Origin: Ornithinibacillus salinisoli
GTDB lineage: Bacteria; Bacillota; Bacilli; Bacillales; Amphibacillaceae
NCBI RefSeq assembly: GCF_042682545.1
Contig: NZ_JBHUHQ010000041.1
Strand: one strand, 5' to 3'
Length of the DNA stretch: 64,000 nucleotides
Shown: positions 16,387 through 25,907 of the stretch, piece after piece
Layout of the letters: every line of letters starts with the position of its first letter
Position numbering within the stretch: position 1 is the stretch's first letter
The notes under the pieces: generated by a model
The model's database searches: none
What the model was told of the DNA's origin: nothing
What the model saw: the letters and a program-made list of their open reading frames with translations, nothing else
Translations under genes and position numbers: made by a program

Positions 16387-18741
16387 TTGTTCTTGAAAAT
16401 TGTAGAGAACGATTTCAAAAGGAACAAGATTGTAACGACGGCCGTATTTGTATTTATCACGATGGCAGTTATTTTGGCAAGTAGTGCCATCAATAATATT
16501 ACCAATTTGATTCAGTCGATGTCGGAGCTGCAGAAACGAGCAGTTCCAGCTGACATCACACAGATGCATTCTGGAGAATTTGACCAGGCAGAAATTGATC
16601 AATTTACAGAAGAACATCGTGAGGATATAGCGATGCAAGAGACGATGGTTCTTCTAACGTTTGATGGAAGTAATATTCATTTTGGTGAAAATCAAACGAT
16701 GGCTGGAACGGTACAGGATATTTCCTTTGTTGTACAAAATCAAAAATTTGATTTTATCTTGGACCTGGATAATGAAAAATTGGATGTAAGGGAAGGGGAA
16801 GTCGCAGTTCCTATCTATTTCATGGAACAATATGACCTAGAAATCGGCGAGACGATTACGGTGAAAAATGGAGAGTATGTGAACGAGTTTGTTATTTCAG
16901 ATTATGCAAGAGATTATGAGATGAATTCTTCCCTTACTTCTTCAAAACGGTTTGTTCTGAATCAAGCTGACTATAATGAAATGCGTGTAATGCATGCAGG
17001 GGAATTGGAATATCTGATCGAATTCAAACTGAATGAAAACGGGGATTCTCAGGCTGTGCAGACTGCCTATATCGAAGCTGGACTTCCAGCAAACGGTCCT
17101 ATAGTCGGAGGAAAGGTCTTTATGATATTTAATGCCATGTCAGATGCGGCAGTAGCAATGGTCATTATACTTATTAGTATTCTGTTGATTATTATTGCAT
17201 CTCTCTGTATCAGACTTACGTTTCTAGCAACGATTGATGAAGATTTAAGGGAAATCGGTGTGATGAAAGCAATTGGTATATCCAAAAAGGATATAAAGAA
17301 GGTATATCTTAACAAATACAGAATCATGTCATTAGTAGCGGGCATCATAGGCTATCTGCTATCCTTCGCAGTAGTAAACCTGATTAACGGGAATATGAGA
17401 CTGTACATATCCTCAGACTTAACAGGGAACTTAAAATATATACTAACTCTTGTTGCTCCACTATTGGTCTATTTTTTGATTGTAATATACTGCAAGAGAG
17501 TACTAAAGAAATTCGATAAGATTTCGGCAGTGGAAGCATTGCGTTCCGATATCATGGAGCAAAAGAAGAACCGAAAATATAGTTTTTCGCTGCTTAAGAA
17601 CAAATTCTTCAGTACCAATATTTACATGGGGCTAAGGGATGTATGGAAACGATTCAAAATATATCGGTTACTGTTATTTATCTTTGCTGTCTGCACATTT
17701 ATAGTCATTCTTCCTTTAAATGTGTATAACACCATGAATTCACCGGAATTTTCCACATATATGGGAATTGGGAAATCTGACATGAGAATCGATCTTCGAA
17801 AGACAGATACGATAACAGAAGATTATAAGAAGCTGCAGGAAGAGCTGCAAAATGATTCGGATATTGAAAAGTATGCCGCTTACATCACAAGTTCCTTTCA
17901 TGTCAAAAATACGGAAGGTTCTTGGGACTATATTAATATTGAAACCGGTGATTTTTCCGTATTTCCATTAAAATATTTGGAAGGAAGACCACCGGAGGCT
18001 GAAGGAGAAATCTCACTTTCCTATGCAAATGCTTTAGAAGACGGATTAGACAAGAAAGTAGGAGATGAGGTAGTAGTAAAGGCTGGCGAGAAAGAAAAGA
18101 CATTAAAAGTAACTGGTATTTATCAAGATATTACAAATGGCGGGAAAACTGCAAAGGCAGATACCAGTCTTGGTATTAATGAAGAAGCCGTTCTTTGGTA
18201 TATTCTGAGCATGGATGCGGCTGAAGGCATTGATATTCGCGAGAAAATGGACTACTATCAGAAAACCTATGAATCTGCGCAGGTCAATGATATCAAAGAA
18301 TATACCGGGCAGACTCTAGGAAATATCATTGATCAGATGAGCATTGTTTTGATAGGTGGAATCGCAATTGCAGTTATCATTATTGTATTGATCACTGTAT
18401 TATTCCTTCGAATGTTATTATCAAAGGATATGTCTCAGATTGCCATAATGCGAAGTGTGGGATTAACTGCTAAAAATATTAGTCATCAATATATGGCAGG
18501 AACTTTAATGGTACTCGTATTGGGAATCATATTTGGGGTTTTGGCTTCCAATTATTTAGGAGATTTTTTAGTAAGTATAGCTATGTCCTCTATGGGAGCT
18601 GCAAAAATTGAATTGGTTAATGTAGCCTGGCAGACTTGGCTACTATGTCCGTTATCACTGATTTCAATAGTTGGAATTACGATATATGTGTCCTGTAAGG
18701 TAACTGTAAAAGAAGATTTATCTGTCATTTTAAGAAGTTAG
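16387..18741 (+). CDS. FtsX/MacB-type ABC transporter permease (two-module)
   Basis: TTG 16387 is chosen because AGAGGAG lies 8 bases upstream; the in-frame TTG at 16360 has no site. The 784-residue protein has two FtsX modules: TM1 (about 15-36), extracellular domain 1, three TM helices (about 240-375), then TM5 (about 430-450), extracellular domain 2 and three C-terminal TM helices (about 650-775). The cytoplasmic loops EIGVMKAIGISKKDIKKVY and MRSVGLTAKNI are the coupling-helix signatures of the family. The ATPase gene follows after 101 bases. Such pairs expel or sense antimicrobial peptides or lipoproteins; the substrate is unknown. Confidence 0.8.
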   Translation: MFLKIVENDFKRNKIVTTAVFVFITMAVILASSAINNITNLIQSMSELQKRAVPADITQMHSGEFDQAEIDQFTEEHREDIAMQETMVLLTFDGSNIHFGENQTMAGTVQDISFVVQNQKFDFILDLDNEKLDVREGEVAVPIYFMEQYDLEIGETITVKNGEYVNEFVISDYARDYEMNSSLTSSKRFVLNQADYNEMRVMHAGELEYLIEFKLNENGDSQAVQTAYIEAGLPANGPIVGGKVFMIFNAMSDAAVAMVIILISILLIIIASLCIRLTFLATIDEDLREIGVMKAIGISKKDIKKVYLNKYRIMSLVAGIIGYLLSFAVVNLINGNMRLYISSDLTGNLKYILTLVAPLLVYFLIVIYCKRVLKKFDKISAVEALRSDIMEQKKNRKYSFSLLKNKFFSTNIYMGLRDVWKRFKIYRLLLFIFAVCTFIVILPLNVYNTMNSPEFSTYMGIGKSDMRIDLRKTDTITEDYKKLQEELQNDSDIEKYAAYITSSFHVKNTEGSWDYINIETGDFSVFPLKYLEGRPPEAEGEISLSYANALEDGLDKKVGDEVVVKAGEKEKTLKVTGIYQDITNGGKTAKADTSLGINEEAVLWYILSMDAAEGIDIREKMDYYQKTYESAQVNDIKEYTGQTLGNIIDQMSIVLIGGIAIAVIIIVLITVLFLRMLLSKDMSQIAIMRSVGLTAKNISHQYMAGTLMVLVLGIIFGVLASNYLGDFLVSIAMSSMGAAKIELVNVAWQTWLLCPLSLISIVGITIYVSCKVTVKEDLSVILRS

Positions 18742-18842
18742 AAGTACTGAAAGATAACGATGAAGTTTGAGAAAATAAGGCATTAACGGTCAAATTTGTA
18801 GGTATAGACTTTGATTTTATAGTCGGCATGGGAGGAATATAA

Positions 18843-19607
18843 ATGAGCACTATCGTAGAAGCAAGAAGTTTGAACAAAAAAGTAGATTTAGATAATAATA
18901 AGCTTCATATTTTAAAAGACGTAAATCTGGAGATAGAAGAGGGTGAATTCGTGGCGGTTATGGGGCCTTCTGGAAGTGGGAAATCAACACTGCTATATAA
19001 TTTAAGTGGTATGGATAGAATTACATCTGGCAGTGTAAAATTTAAGGGAAGTGAAATCGCGAGTTTAAAAGAAGAAGAGCTGGCACAGATTCGACTGAAT
19101 AACATGGGATTTATCTTTCAGGATATTAATCTATTAAAAAATCTATCACTGATTGACAATGTGATGTTTCCTGCTCTTGTATCAAAAAATGCGGATAAAA
19201 ATGTAATCAATCAAAAAGCCAAAAAACTATTGGAAATGACGGGGATTGAAAAACTTGCAGAAAATAATATCACGCAAGGATCGGGTGGACAGCTGCAGAG
19301 AGTTGCCATTTGCAGAGCATTGATACATGAGCCAGATATCCTATTTGGCGATGAACCGACCGGAGCCTTGGATTCTAAATCAACAGCAGAGATTATGGCC
19401 ATTCTTGCAGAGATAAATAAAAAAGGGACTACCGTAATGCTCGTTACACATGATGCAAATGTGGCAGCAAAAACCGAAAGAGTGTTGTTTATTGTAGATG
19501 GAAATCTTGTTGCACAGAAGGAAATGAGTAAATACGATCCGAAGCATGATGATAGTAAGAAAAGAGAAGAAAGTATTCTGAAGTGGTTAGTGGAGAATGG
19601 TTTGTAA
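18843..19607 (+). CDS. ABC transporter ATP-binding protein, partner of the FtsX permease
   Basis: 254 residues; ATG after GGAGG. Walker A GPSGSGKST, Q-loop FIFQDINLL, Walker B ILFGDEPTGALD and switch VTHDAN are all present. The signature reads QGSGGQLQR, so LSGGQ has become GSGGQ. In the LolD/MacB-type subfamily, FGDEPTGALDS is typical. It is encoded downstream of its permease (permease first, ATPase second), the reverse of the 22-kb locus. No regulator gene is adjacent. Confidence 0.88.
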   Translation: MSTIVEARSLNKKVDLDNNKLHILKDVNLEIEEGEFVAVMGPSGSGKSTLLYNLSGMDRITSGSVKFKGSEIASLKEEELAQIRLNNMGFIFQDINLLKNLSLIDNVMFPALVSKNADKNVINQKAKKLLEMTGIEKLAENNITQGSGGQLQRVAICRALIHEPDILFGDEPTGALDSKSTAEIMAILAEINKKGTTVMLVTHDANVAAKTERVLFIVDGNLVAQKEMSKYDPKHDDSKKREESILKWLVENGL

Positions 19608-19742
19608 TTTTCCATTTGAAAGGTGTCTTCCATTAAGTTCCAGAACTTAGTTTAACGCCGGGGGTAACATGAGATATAAACAAACAAAATTATAAGAATG
19701 ACTGGTAAGAAAAGTTAATATCATCCTTAAATGAAACCCATG

Positions 19743-19921
19743 GAATAGCTTATTTGAGATTACTTAGAGACTACTTCGTATCTATTCATGAACTATTACT
19801 ATCAGAAAAAACTGGTTAACTTTCTGAAAGCATAACTAAACAACATCTATACCATTGTCAAAAACTCAAGAACCCATGCAATTAAATACTATATTATCGA
19901 GATGGGAATCTCAGGTCCTAA
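19743..19921 (+). repeat. Truncated duplicate of the 26299-26631 sequence
   Basis: 19743-19843 matches 26299-26402 (the 3' coding end of the broken gene at 25908). 19844-19921 matches 26554-26631. The roughly 150 bases between these in the second copy are missing here. Identity by eye is above 85 percent. The rest of 19608-20110 shows no gene. Confidence 0.7.
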
Positions 19922-20110
19922 CAGAGTTACTAGAAAAACTAAAGATAATGTATGTAACAGAGGGTGTGCTTACTTTTACCATTATTTTCGATAGGAGTGG
20001 GAGTTTCATTAGTGATAATACAAAATTTTTATGATTGTTAAGAACGGATTTATTATGTTAGTAATAATAGAAAAAGGCTGTTTTTATAGATTGATAGAAC
20101 ATTAGCCAAT

Positions 20111-20136
20111 ACGAGAAGCAAGCTATTTCATATAAT
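20111..20136 (+). promoter_or_regulatory. Possible sigma-K promoter of the CotD-like gene
   Basis: AC at 20111-20112, 16 bases, then CATATAAT at 20129-20136, near the sigma-K consensus (AC, 16-17 bases, CATA-NNNTA). It lies about 35 bases before the start codon, suitable for a mother-cell coat gene. Confidence 0.4.
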
Positions 20137-20169
20137 GTTATTAAATCAGATATGAAAGGAGGTTTTCTT

Positions 20170-20520
20170 ATGGGACGCCGTAAGATTAGAAACGTTAGAA
20201 GCAGTGGAAACAATAATAATTCCGTGGCAGGTGTAAATAACAGCAACAATAATAATTCCGTAGCAGGTGCAACGGATGAAGTAATCTATAGCCCAACAAG
20301 AAATGTAGTAAATACAACAACTAATGAACGTACAATTAAACGAGTGCATCCTACTCAGGTTGAAAATGTCAATAGAACTATTGTTAGAAATGAAAATTAT
20401 TATCCAGTAACAGAATCAGATGTAAATGAAACAGTTGTTGAGAACTATGACTGTGGTAGCGATATTAACAATCCAAACTGTAGACGTGTAGGAGGAAGAA
20501 GAAAAGGAAAATGTGGCTAG
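20170..20520 (+). CDS. cotD: CotD-like spore coat protein
   Basis: ATG 20170 follows GAAAGGAGG; the earlier in-frame ATG (20152) contains that site. The 116-residue product begins MGRRKIRNVRSS, then has two NNNNSVAG repeats. It continues with the CotD pattern: RVHPTQVENVNRTIV, NYYPVTESDVNETVV and YDCGSD, ending in a basic GGRRKGKCG tail. CotD is an inner coat protein made in the mother cell under sigma-K (known). The possible sigma-K promoter fits. A truncated, inverted copy of the N-terminal half lies at 26576-26779. Confidence 0.7.
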   Translation: MGRRKIRNVRSSGNNNNSVAGVNNSNNNNSVAGATDEVIYSPTRNVVNTTTNERTIKRVHPTQVENVNRTIVRNENYYPVTESDVNETVVENYDCGSDINNPNCRRVGGRRKGKCG

Positions 20521-20531
20521 TAAAGGTCGTT

Positions 20532-20563
20532 AAAAGCATCCATTATTCATGGGTGCTTTTTCT
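20532..20563 (+). terminator. Terminator after the cotD-like gene
   Basis: AAAAGCATCCA (20532-20542) and TGGGTGCTTTT (20550-20560) form an 11-bp stem with one G-U, followed by a T run. Confidence 0.65.
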
Positions 20564-20899
20564 GTACTTCAATACAAATCTAATTTCAATAGATTATCTC
20601 AAAGGCATGAAATATAAAGACTTTGCTGCCTAGTGGGATCTGCACATAAAGGAAATAGCTACGCAGTCACTCATGGCATATTTTGAAACTATGCTAACAT
20701 CGAATTTCACTGACGAATTTGCTGACAAACACATGATTATATTATGAAGGGACTATTTTTCTAACAAAGGAACTTAATAAATTATAGATTCTCTATTTTC
20801 ACATGCAAAAATGCATTTCGATGTATAATGATTAACTGAAAATGCTCATTCATTTTTACTAAAATCAAAGAATATTAAAAGATTGGAGGATTTATAGTA

Positions 20900-20956
20900 A
20901 TGAAGAATCTCTTTCTTGTATTTTTCGTGATTGCTTTGTTGCTCTACTTTGCCTGA
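20900..20956 (+). CDS. Very small hydrophobic peptide (18 residues)
   Basis: ATG follows GGAGGA with 9-base spacing. The peptide is MKNLFLVFFVIALLLYFA, almost wholly hydrophobic after a basic start, so it is a single membrane helix or a truncated signal sequence. The good ribosome binding site argues for real translation. It could also be the stump of a larger secreted protein; after the TGA no continuation is recognised. Confidence 0.35.
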   Translation: MKNLFLVFFVIALLLYFA

Positions 20957-21029
20957 GGTAGTGTAAATTCGGTAGTCCGCCACCATTGACTTAACTTTTG
21001 TCAGTGTTGTGGAAATATCGCAGGTGTGA

Positions 21030-21290
21030 CATAAATAATGCCTAAGAGGCACACCTACTTAAATATGATAACTCGGACAAGTCGATTCTAAGCATTCGCC
21101 GGTGGGCTCCGACCCCTTCCAGCGTCTGCAAAGAATCGGGCGTTATAGTCAATGGAAAGCAGCTACGCTGTTGCTCTGGCTTTATTCCATAAATGAGTAG
21201 TTCTATTAGTGGCTCTCTTTTCCGCAAATGATGGCTAAGGCTAAACAGTTGGTCCGATATATTAAATTTTCTAGTGATTTCACACAAATA
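21030..21290 (+). other. GC-richer block, possible degraded transposase end
   Basis: Within the otherwise AT-rich 20.6-22.0 kb stretch this block is clearly richer in GC. In one plus frame it reads SDPFQRLQRIGRYSQWKAAT and then LLLWLYSINE-stop, reminiscent of a transposase tail. The 81-residue minus-strand frame looks like its shadow. Without a search this remains tentative. Confidence 0.25.
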
Positions 21291-22033
21291 ATAAACTCAT
21301 AGAGTTTTAAGATTTAGTGTAAATTTTCCAAAGAAGATTCTTTGAGACGTCAGTACTATATTTATCTAATTTGTATCTCCGTTTCTAAATGGAAGAGACA
21401 TTCATCTTATACTACTTGGCAATTTCACTTAATGATTTATACCGTTTTCTCGTTTTTAAGACCTCAACTTTTGTTCTACTGTTAATTATTAGTAAAGTAG
21501 TTCATGTAAATTATATTTTTTCAAGAGGATGTTGCGTCATATTTCCCAATGCAAAGAATGGAGGATTAAGGAAAATTAAGTCGAATATATTATAATATTA
21601 TCATTTCACTTTTGAAAATTGTTTGTTGAATTACACGTACAAGGTTTTAATCGGTCATTTATTAATAGTTTTTACTGTAGCTTGACTTCGTTATAAGTTT
21701 ATTGTCATTGTGCTGTTAATAGCATTATAGGTTCATGTCTACTGAGAACATCAATCGCAGATTTCAAAGTTGGGTTAAATATGAATTTTATTCATGCTTT
21801 ATTTCCCTTTCCATGAAGGATCTACAGATCAAAAAATAATTAGAAATCTAAGAACTTATATTAAGAGTTAAAATTATAAATAATATCTAAATTTAACTAT
21901 TAAACTATTTTTCTGATTAATATAAAAAATAAAATAAAAATATTTACAAAAATATAAAATAATAGTAAATTATAATTGCACACATTAAATGACATAATTG
22001 TATGAAAAATTAGACTGGAAGGAGTGAGAGGAA
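21291..22033. other. Very AT-rich intergenic DNA
   Basis: No supported gene. The last 150 bases are almost entirely A/T and lead into the small secreted-protein gene. A TTTACA-N17-TAAATT pair at about 21942 could be its promoter. Confidence 0.35.
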
Positions 22034-22379
22034 ATGAAGAAACTTTTAGTAATTATTGACAACTTTGGTAACATTCTCAACTGTTAGTGAAGCTGCAAGC
22101 GTTAGTCCATATTCTCAAACAATTCGGGGTTCTGATCAAAAAGCAAGTTGGACCTTTTCATGGAATCAAGGTGGAGCGAATGCAGTAAGATTTAATCCTG
22201 GGGATGGAGCAGGAAGTAGATTATGGGATTCTAGAAATTCAAAAGGTTATAGTCAAGTTTATTATACTTATAGTACTAATGAAAGATTGACATCTTATAG
22301 ACCTTCATTTTCAGCTGTAAAACTATCTGATGGCACAGCCGAAACAGCTAGCGCATATGTCGAACATAGGTTACCATAG
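22034..22379 (+). pseudogene. Small secreted bacteriocin-like protein, signal peptide frameshifted
   Basis: ATG 22034 after GAGAGGAA starts MKKLLVIID and stops at 17 residues. The frame entered at TTG 22056 supplies the rest of a signal peptide (TTLVTFSTVSEAAS). The mature part of about 90 residues is Ser/Trp/Tyr-rich (KASWTFSWNQGGAN, YYTYSTNERLT) and has no Cys. A one-base indel near 22050-22058 therefore splits one gene. Composition, size, signal peptide and the ATPase/permease pair downstream echo the 7-kb bacteriocin locus. Family not firmly recognised; a lactococcin-972-like antimicrobial is the best guess. Confidence 0.5.
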
Positions 22380-22403
22380 CTAGCTAAGGAAAATATGTAT
22401 TTG

Positions 22404-22440
22404 GAAATACCTTTAAGTTCCACTTAAAGGTATTTCTTTT
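22404..22440 (+). terminator. Hairpin attenuator between secreted-protein and ABC genes
   Basis: Perfect 14-bp arms GAAATACCTTTAAG (22404-22417) and CTTAAAGGTATTTC (22423-22436), 5-base loop, then TTTT. The AGGAGG of the ATPase gene follows at once, so partial read-through would express the transporter at a lower level. Confidence 0.75.
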
Positions 22441-22453
22441 AGGAGGAATAACT

Positions 22454-23122
22454 TTGATTAAATTGCAAGATATCGTAATGAGATTCGGGACAACTCCTGT
22501 TACTATTGCACTAAATAAAATAACGTTGAATGTGGATCAGAACGATTGGGTCACTGTATTAGGAGCATCTGGGTCAGGGAAAACAACTTTGTTGAATATT
22601 ATTGGAGGTATATTGAGCCCTTCTTCAGGGATTATACAAATAGATGCTGTGAATCTTAATGATATGGAAAAAGCTGATATACAAGAGTATCGTCGTAACA
22701 AAATCGGCTTTATTTATCAAGATTTTAAGCTGTTTAATCAGTACACTGTATTAGAAAATGTGATGATACCACAATTACCGTATGTCAAAAGGAAGATAAT
22801 CGAGGATAACGGGAAATCTCTCCTAGAAAATGTAGGATTAAGCCACCGAATAAATCATTTTCCGACAGAATTATCAGGGGGAGAAAAGCAAAGGGTGGCT
22901 ATAGCCAGAGCTCTCTTAAATAACCCGGATATTTTATTATGTGATGAGCCTACAGGTAATTTAGATAGTAAGAATACAGAAAAAATTATGCAAATTATCC
23001 AAAAACTACATAAAACAGGAATTACAGTAATTTTTGTCACCCATGATAATAGTTTAGTTGAAAATGGTAACCGAATTCTAACCATGCAGGATGGGATGAT
23101 AAAGGAGTACGTAGGGGTATGA
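22454..23122 (+). CDS. ABC transporter ATP-binding protein (bacteriocin export group)
   Basis: 222 residues from TTG 22454, 7 bases after AGGAGG. Walker A GASGSGKTT, Q-loop FIYQDFKLF, signature LSGGE, Walker B ILLCDEPTGNLD and switch VTHDNS are complete. The QDFKLF..YTVLENV segment resembles the ATPase half of the 7-kb fused exporter (QDFKLFEQLTVYENL), so the two transporters are related. It overlaps its permease gene by 4 bases (ATGA), implying translational coupling. Confidence 0.88.
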   Translation: MIKLQDIVMRFGTTPVTIALNKITLNVDQNDWVTVLGASGSGKTTLLNIIGGILSPSSGIIQIDAVNLNDMEKADIQEYRRNKIGFIYQDFKLFNQYTVLENVMIPQLPYVKRKIIEDNGKSLLENVGLSHRINHFPTELSGGEKQRVAIARALLNNPDILLCDEPTGNLDSKNTEKIMQIIQKLHKTGITVIFVTHDNSLVENGNRILTMQDGMIKEYVGV

Positions 23123-25671
23123 ACCAACTATTAAAGAAAAATATTACAAAAAATAAAAAGACAAATCTGTTGTTCATCTTTGCGTTTTTTATTATTTTTT
23201 CTATCGCACCAATTGCTCTATTCTCCATTACAAATATGTATAACCATATACATGCTGATATTGCTGAACATTCTAGGGGAAGTTATGATCTATTAGTTCG
23301 CTCTCCTGATGCAATTACAACTATTGAAAAAGAACTAGGGATTGTTCCGGAAAATTACTTAGGTGGAGGAAGAGGAGGTATTTCGCTAGCGCAATGGAAT
23401 GAAATTAAGAATAGATCAGACATTGAAATTGCTGCTCCAGTTGCCTCTTTAGGCTATTTTACAGGGATTAATACAACATTAGGTGTGTTACCCTCTCCTA
23501 ATCATGCATCAGCATATCGAGTGGAATATTCCACGACTGATGGGGTTAATGACTATGTATATAATGCATATGAGCAAATATTTTTAGAGACTAGTAGTGA
23601 ACTTTATCCAATTGTTAATCAAAATGAAATGTTTCATTTTATGCATCCCAAGCATGCTCTATTCCCCCTTCCAGTTACGTATAATCACCTAGTAGGAATA
23701 GATGCAAAAGAAGAAGAAAAGTTAACTGGTATTAGCTTTACATCTATTAAGCACGGAGAGGAAGAAAAGGGATTGGCCCAAGATTTTGGATCTGATCCAG
23801 ATTTATTAGAAAGTGTTCATATTATTCCTGTTATGCAGTTACAAGATAGTGATATATCGGTAAAAGCTAAAATAGAAATGGGAGAATTACCTTTAACAAG
23901 TGAAGATACACTTCAGTTTCAGGATCAATTGGGAGTAAGCGAGGTATATGAGTTCAACAATAACCTCGAGGAATCTAAATATAAACAATTTTTCGAAAAT
24001 CTAATGGAAACATCAAAAGAGAATGAGATATATCATGAACTGGATATAACAGAACATATTAAGCCTTTCAATGCAGAAGCTAAGGGGCTTGTTGTAAAGG
24101 AAAATGGGGAGCTTGTTGACATGGATGAGTATAGCAATAATGTGAGCTACGCTAACTCTTTAAATTGGAATGATATAACACGCTTCTATATAGCGACCCC
24201 TGTGAATTATGAACAAACATCTGAAGGACTTCGAGTTGAAAAAGTAGGACAAGAAAATGGTATTCCCATCTATCGCCATATTGAAGAAAAAGGATTAAGT
24301 ATTAGAGAGGCTGATCAATCATATGAATCACTGTCTGTAATGACTGATCCAGTAGGCTATTATCATATAGACGGGAAGGAAGAAAGTTTATCATCTAGTC
24401 CATTAGGCATATATCAATTAGAGCCAGTAAAACATAGGGATGTTTCTGGAGAGGAAATTACGTTAACTCCCACCTTTACTGCCGGAAGCTTTGTCACTGC
24501 TCCTGCTGAAGGAATAACTAATATAGAATCGGCAGAATTTGTAAAGGGAGATAACCCAATTGATGCTATACGTGTCAAAGTTGCAGGGATTGATGAATAT
24601 TCTCCAGCAGCAGCAAAGGAAATTGAGAGGATAGCCAATGAGATTACTGATATGGGATTGCATGTTGATGTTGTTGCTGGTTCTTCTATACAGGTTATCG
24701 ATGTGGAAGTAGAAGGTGTAGGAGTAGTTCAAGAATCATGGACGACATTAGGAGCTTCTGGCCAAATCGTCGGGCAATGGGATACCACTAACCTATTATT
24801 GGGATTAGTCTTTATGCTAGTTTCAATTATTTACGTTATAAATCGAATTAAAGTGTGGGTTGCAGAGAAAGAGGAAGGGATACGACAATTCATATTGCTT
24901 GGATGGAAGTACAAACATATCAAAAAAATGCACAGAAAAGAGATTATTAGTTTACTTGCAGTTTCTATTTTATTATCATTTCTGGGTGTTGCAGTCTTTA
25001 TGCATTCAGAAGAGCAATACTTCATGTTACTATTAATTCAAATATTGGTTATTCTGTTGATGGTGATCTTTGTAATAGTGTTACTAACAAAGCTATTTAA
25101 TAGTATTTTTGAAGAGAAATGCAAGAAAGGGACTCATAAAGTAAAAGTAACCACGTCTTTAGTACTGAGAAATGTATTGTACTACCGAAAAAGTATAGTA
25201 TCAACCTTCCTTCAAATTCTATTAGTAAGCTCGTTAGCCTCTTTTGTTTATTTATCATTAACAGAATCGGTAACGCAAACAAATCTAACAATACTAGGAC
25301 AACATATAAACGCTGAAGTAAATAGTTGGAATAAGACTCTCATCATTTGTACGTTTTTATTAACGCTGATTACATTAATTGAGAATATGAGTACGATGCT
25401 TCAAAACCGGAGAGAAGAGATAAATAACTATAAATTTCTTGGGTGGAAGATAAGGAATATAAAGGTTCTATATATGAAAGAGATATCTCTTTGGACAGGT
25501 ATTGCCTTGCTAGTTGGTAGCATCATAAGCTTCTTTCTTTTCTTCAGTTTTTATCCAGTAAGTATGAGAAATATTTTCTTCATCATCTCAACAGGACTGT
25601 GTTTATATATGTTAATTGTGATCGTATCTTATAGTATATTAAGGAGAAAATTGAAATATTCATATGCTTAA
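23119..25671 (+). CDS. Large FtsX-like permease, bacteriocin-associated
   Basis: 850 residues, coupled to the ATPase by an ATGA overlap. One TM helix near the N-terminus (about 16-38) is followed by an extracellular domain of about 510 residues. About seven C-terminal helices follow (from about 555), grouped as two FtsX-like bundles with the loops EEGIRQFILLGWKYKHIKKM and REEINNYKFLGWKIRNIKVL. These paired FLGWK loops mark internal duplication. The organisation recalls integral membrane proteins of lactococcin-972 loci proposed to give immunity or export. Substrate presumed to be the 22034 product (inference). Confidence 0.75.
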   Translation: MNQLLKKNITKNKKTNLLFIFAFFIIFSIAPIALFSITNMYNHIHADIAEHSRGSYDLLVRSPDAITTIEKELGIVPENYLGGGRGGISLAQWNEIKNRSDIEIAAPVASLGYFTGINTTLGVLPSPNHASAYRVEYSTTDGVNDYVYNAYEQIFLETSSELYPIVNQNEMFHFMHPKHALFPLPVTYNHLVGIDAKEEEKLTGISFTSIKHGEEEKGLAQDFGSDPDLLESVHIIPVMQLQDSDISVKAKIEMGELPLTSEDTLQFQDQLGVSEVYEFNNNLEESKYKQFFENLMETSKENEIYHELDITEHIKPFNAEAKGLVVKENGELVDMDEYSNNVSYANSLNWNDITRFYIATPVNYEQTSEGLRVEKVGQENGIPIYRHIEEKGLSIREADQSYESLSVMTDPVGYYHIDGKEESLSSSPLGIYQLEPVKHRDVSGEEITLTPTFTAGSFVTAPAEGITNIESAEFVKGDNPIDAIRVKVAGIDEYSPAAAKEIERIANEITDMGLHVDVVAGSSIQVIDVEVEGVGVVQESWTTLGASGQIVGQWDTTNLLLGLVFMLVSIIYVINRIKVWVAEKEEGIRQFILLGWKYKHIKKMHRKEIISLLAVSILLSFLGVAVFMHSEEQYFMLLLIQILVILLMVIFVIVLLTKLFNSIFEEKCKKGTHKVKVTTSLVLRNVLYYRKSIVSTFLQILLVSSLASFVYLSLTESVTQTNLTILGQHINAEVNSWNKTLIICTFLLTLITLIENMSTMLQNRREEINNYKFLGWKIRNIKVLYMKEISLWTGIALLVGSIISFFLFFSFYPVSMRNIFFIISTGLCLYMLIVIVSYSILRRKLKYSYA

Positions 25672-25820
25672 AAAAGAATCCTAAGCGGATAACTGATTTG
25701 GATATGGATGATAGACCCTAAAAACTTTCCCCTTAACGGTTTCGGAGTACCGTACTGTAAATTTATCAGATTACAATTTACCTACAGTAAAAGTACAAAT
25801 TTAGGAACAAACTTGTAAAA

Positions 25821-25868
25821 TATAACATAACACCTTGGTTGTTAAATACCTAGGCGTTATGTTATATA
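25821..25868 (+). terminator. Terminator after the ABC operon
   Basis: TATAACATAACACCTTGG (25821-25838) pairs with CCTAGGCGTTATGTTATA (25849-25866) with two non-Watson-Crick positions. Confidence 0.5.
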
Positions 25869-25907
25869 ATGGAACTTAAGGTGTGTTTAGCAAAGGATGG
25901 TTATTAA

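Noticed and set aside
20680..20740. ATGCTAACAT...TTTGCTGAC, resembling the arm repeats
   Set aside because: Only partial similarity with a wrong internal length and no att core nearby; not enough to add a fourth unit.
21042..21287. 81-residue minus-strand frame
   Set aside because: Likely antisense of the GC-rich block that reads better, though weakly, on the plus strand as a transposase tail.
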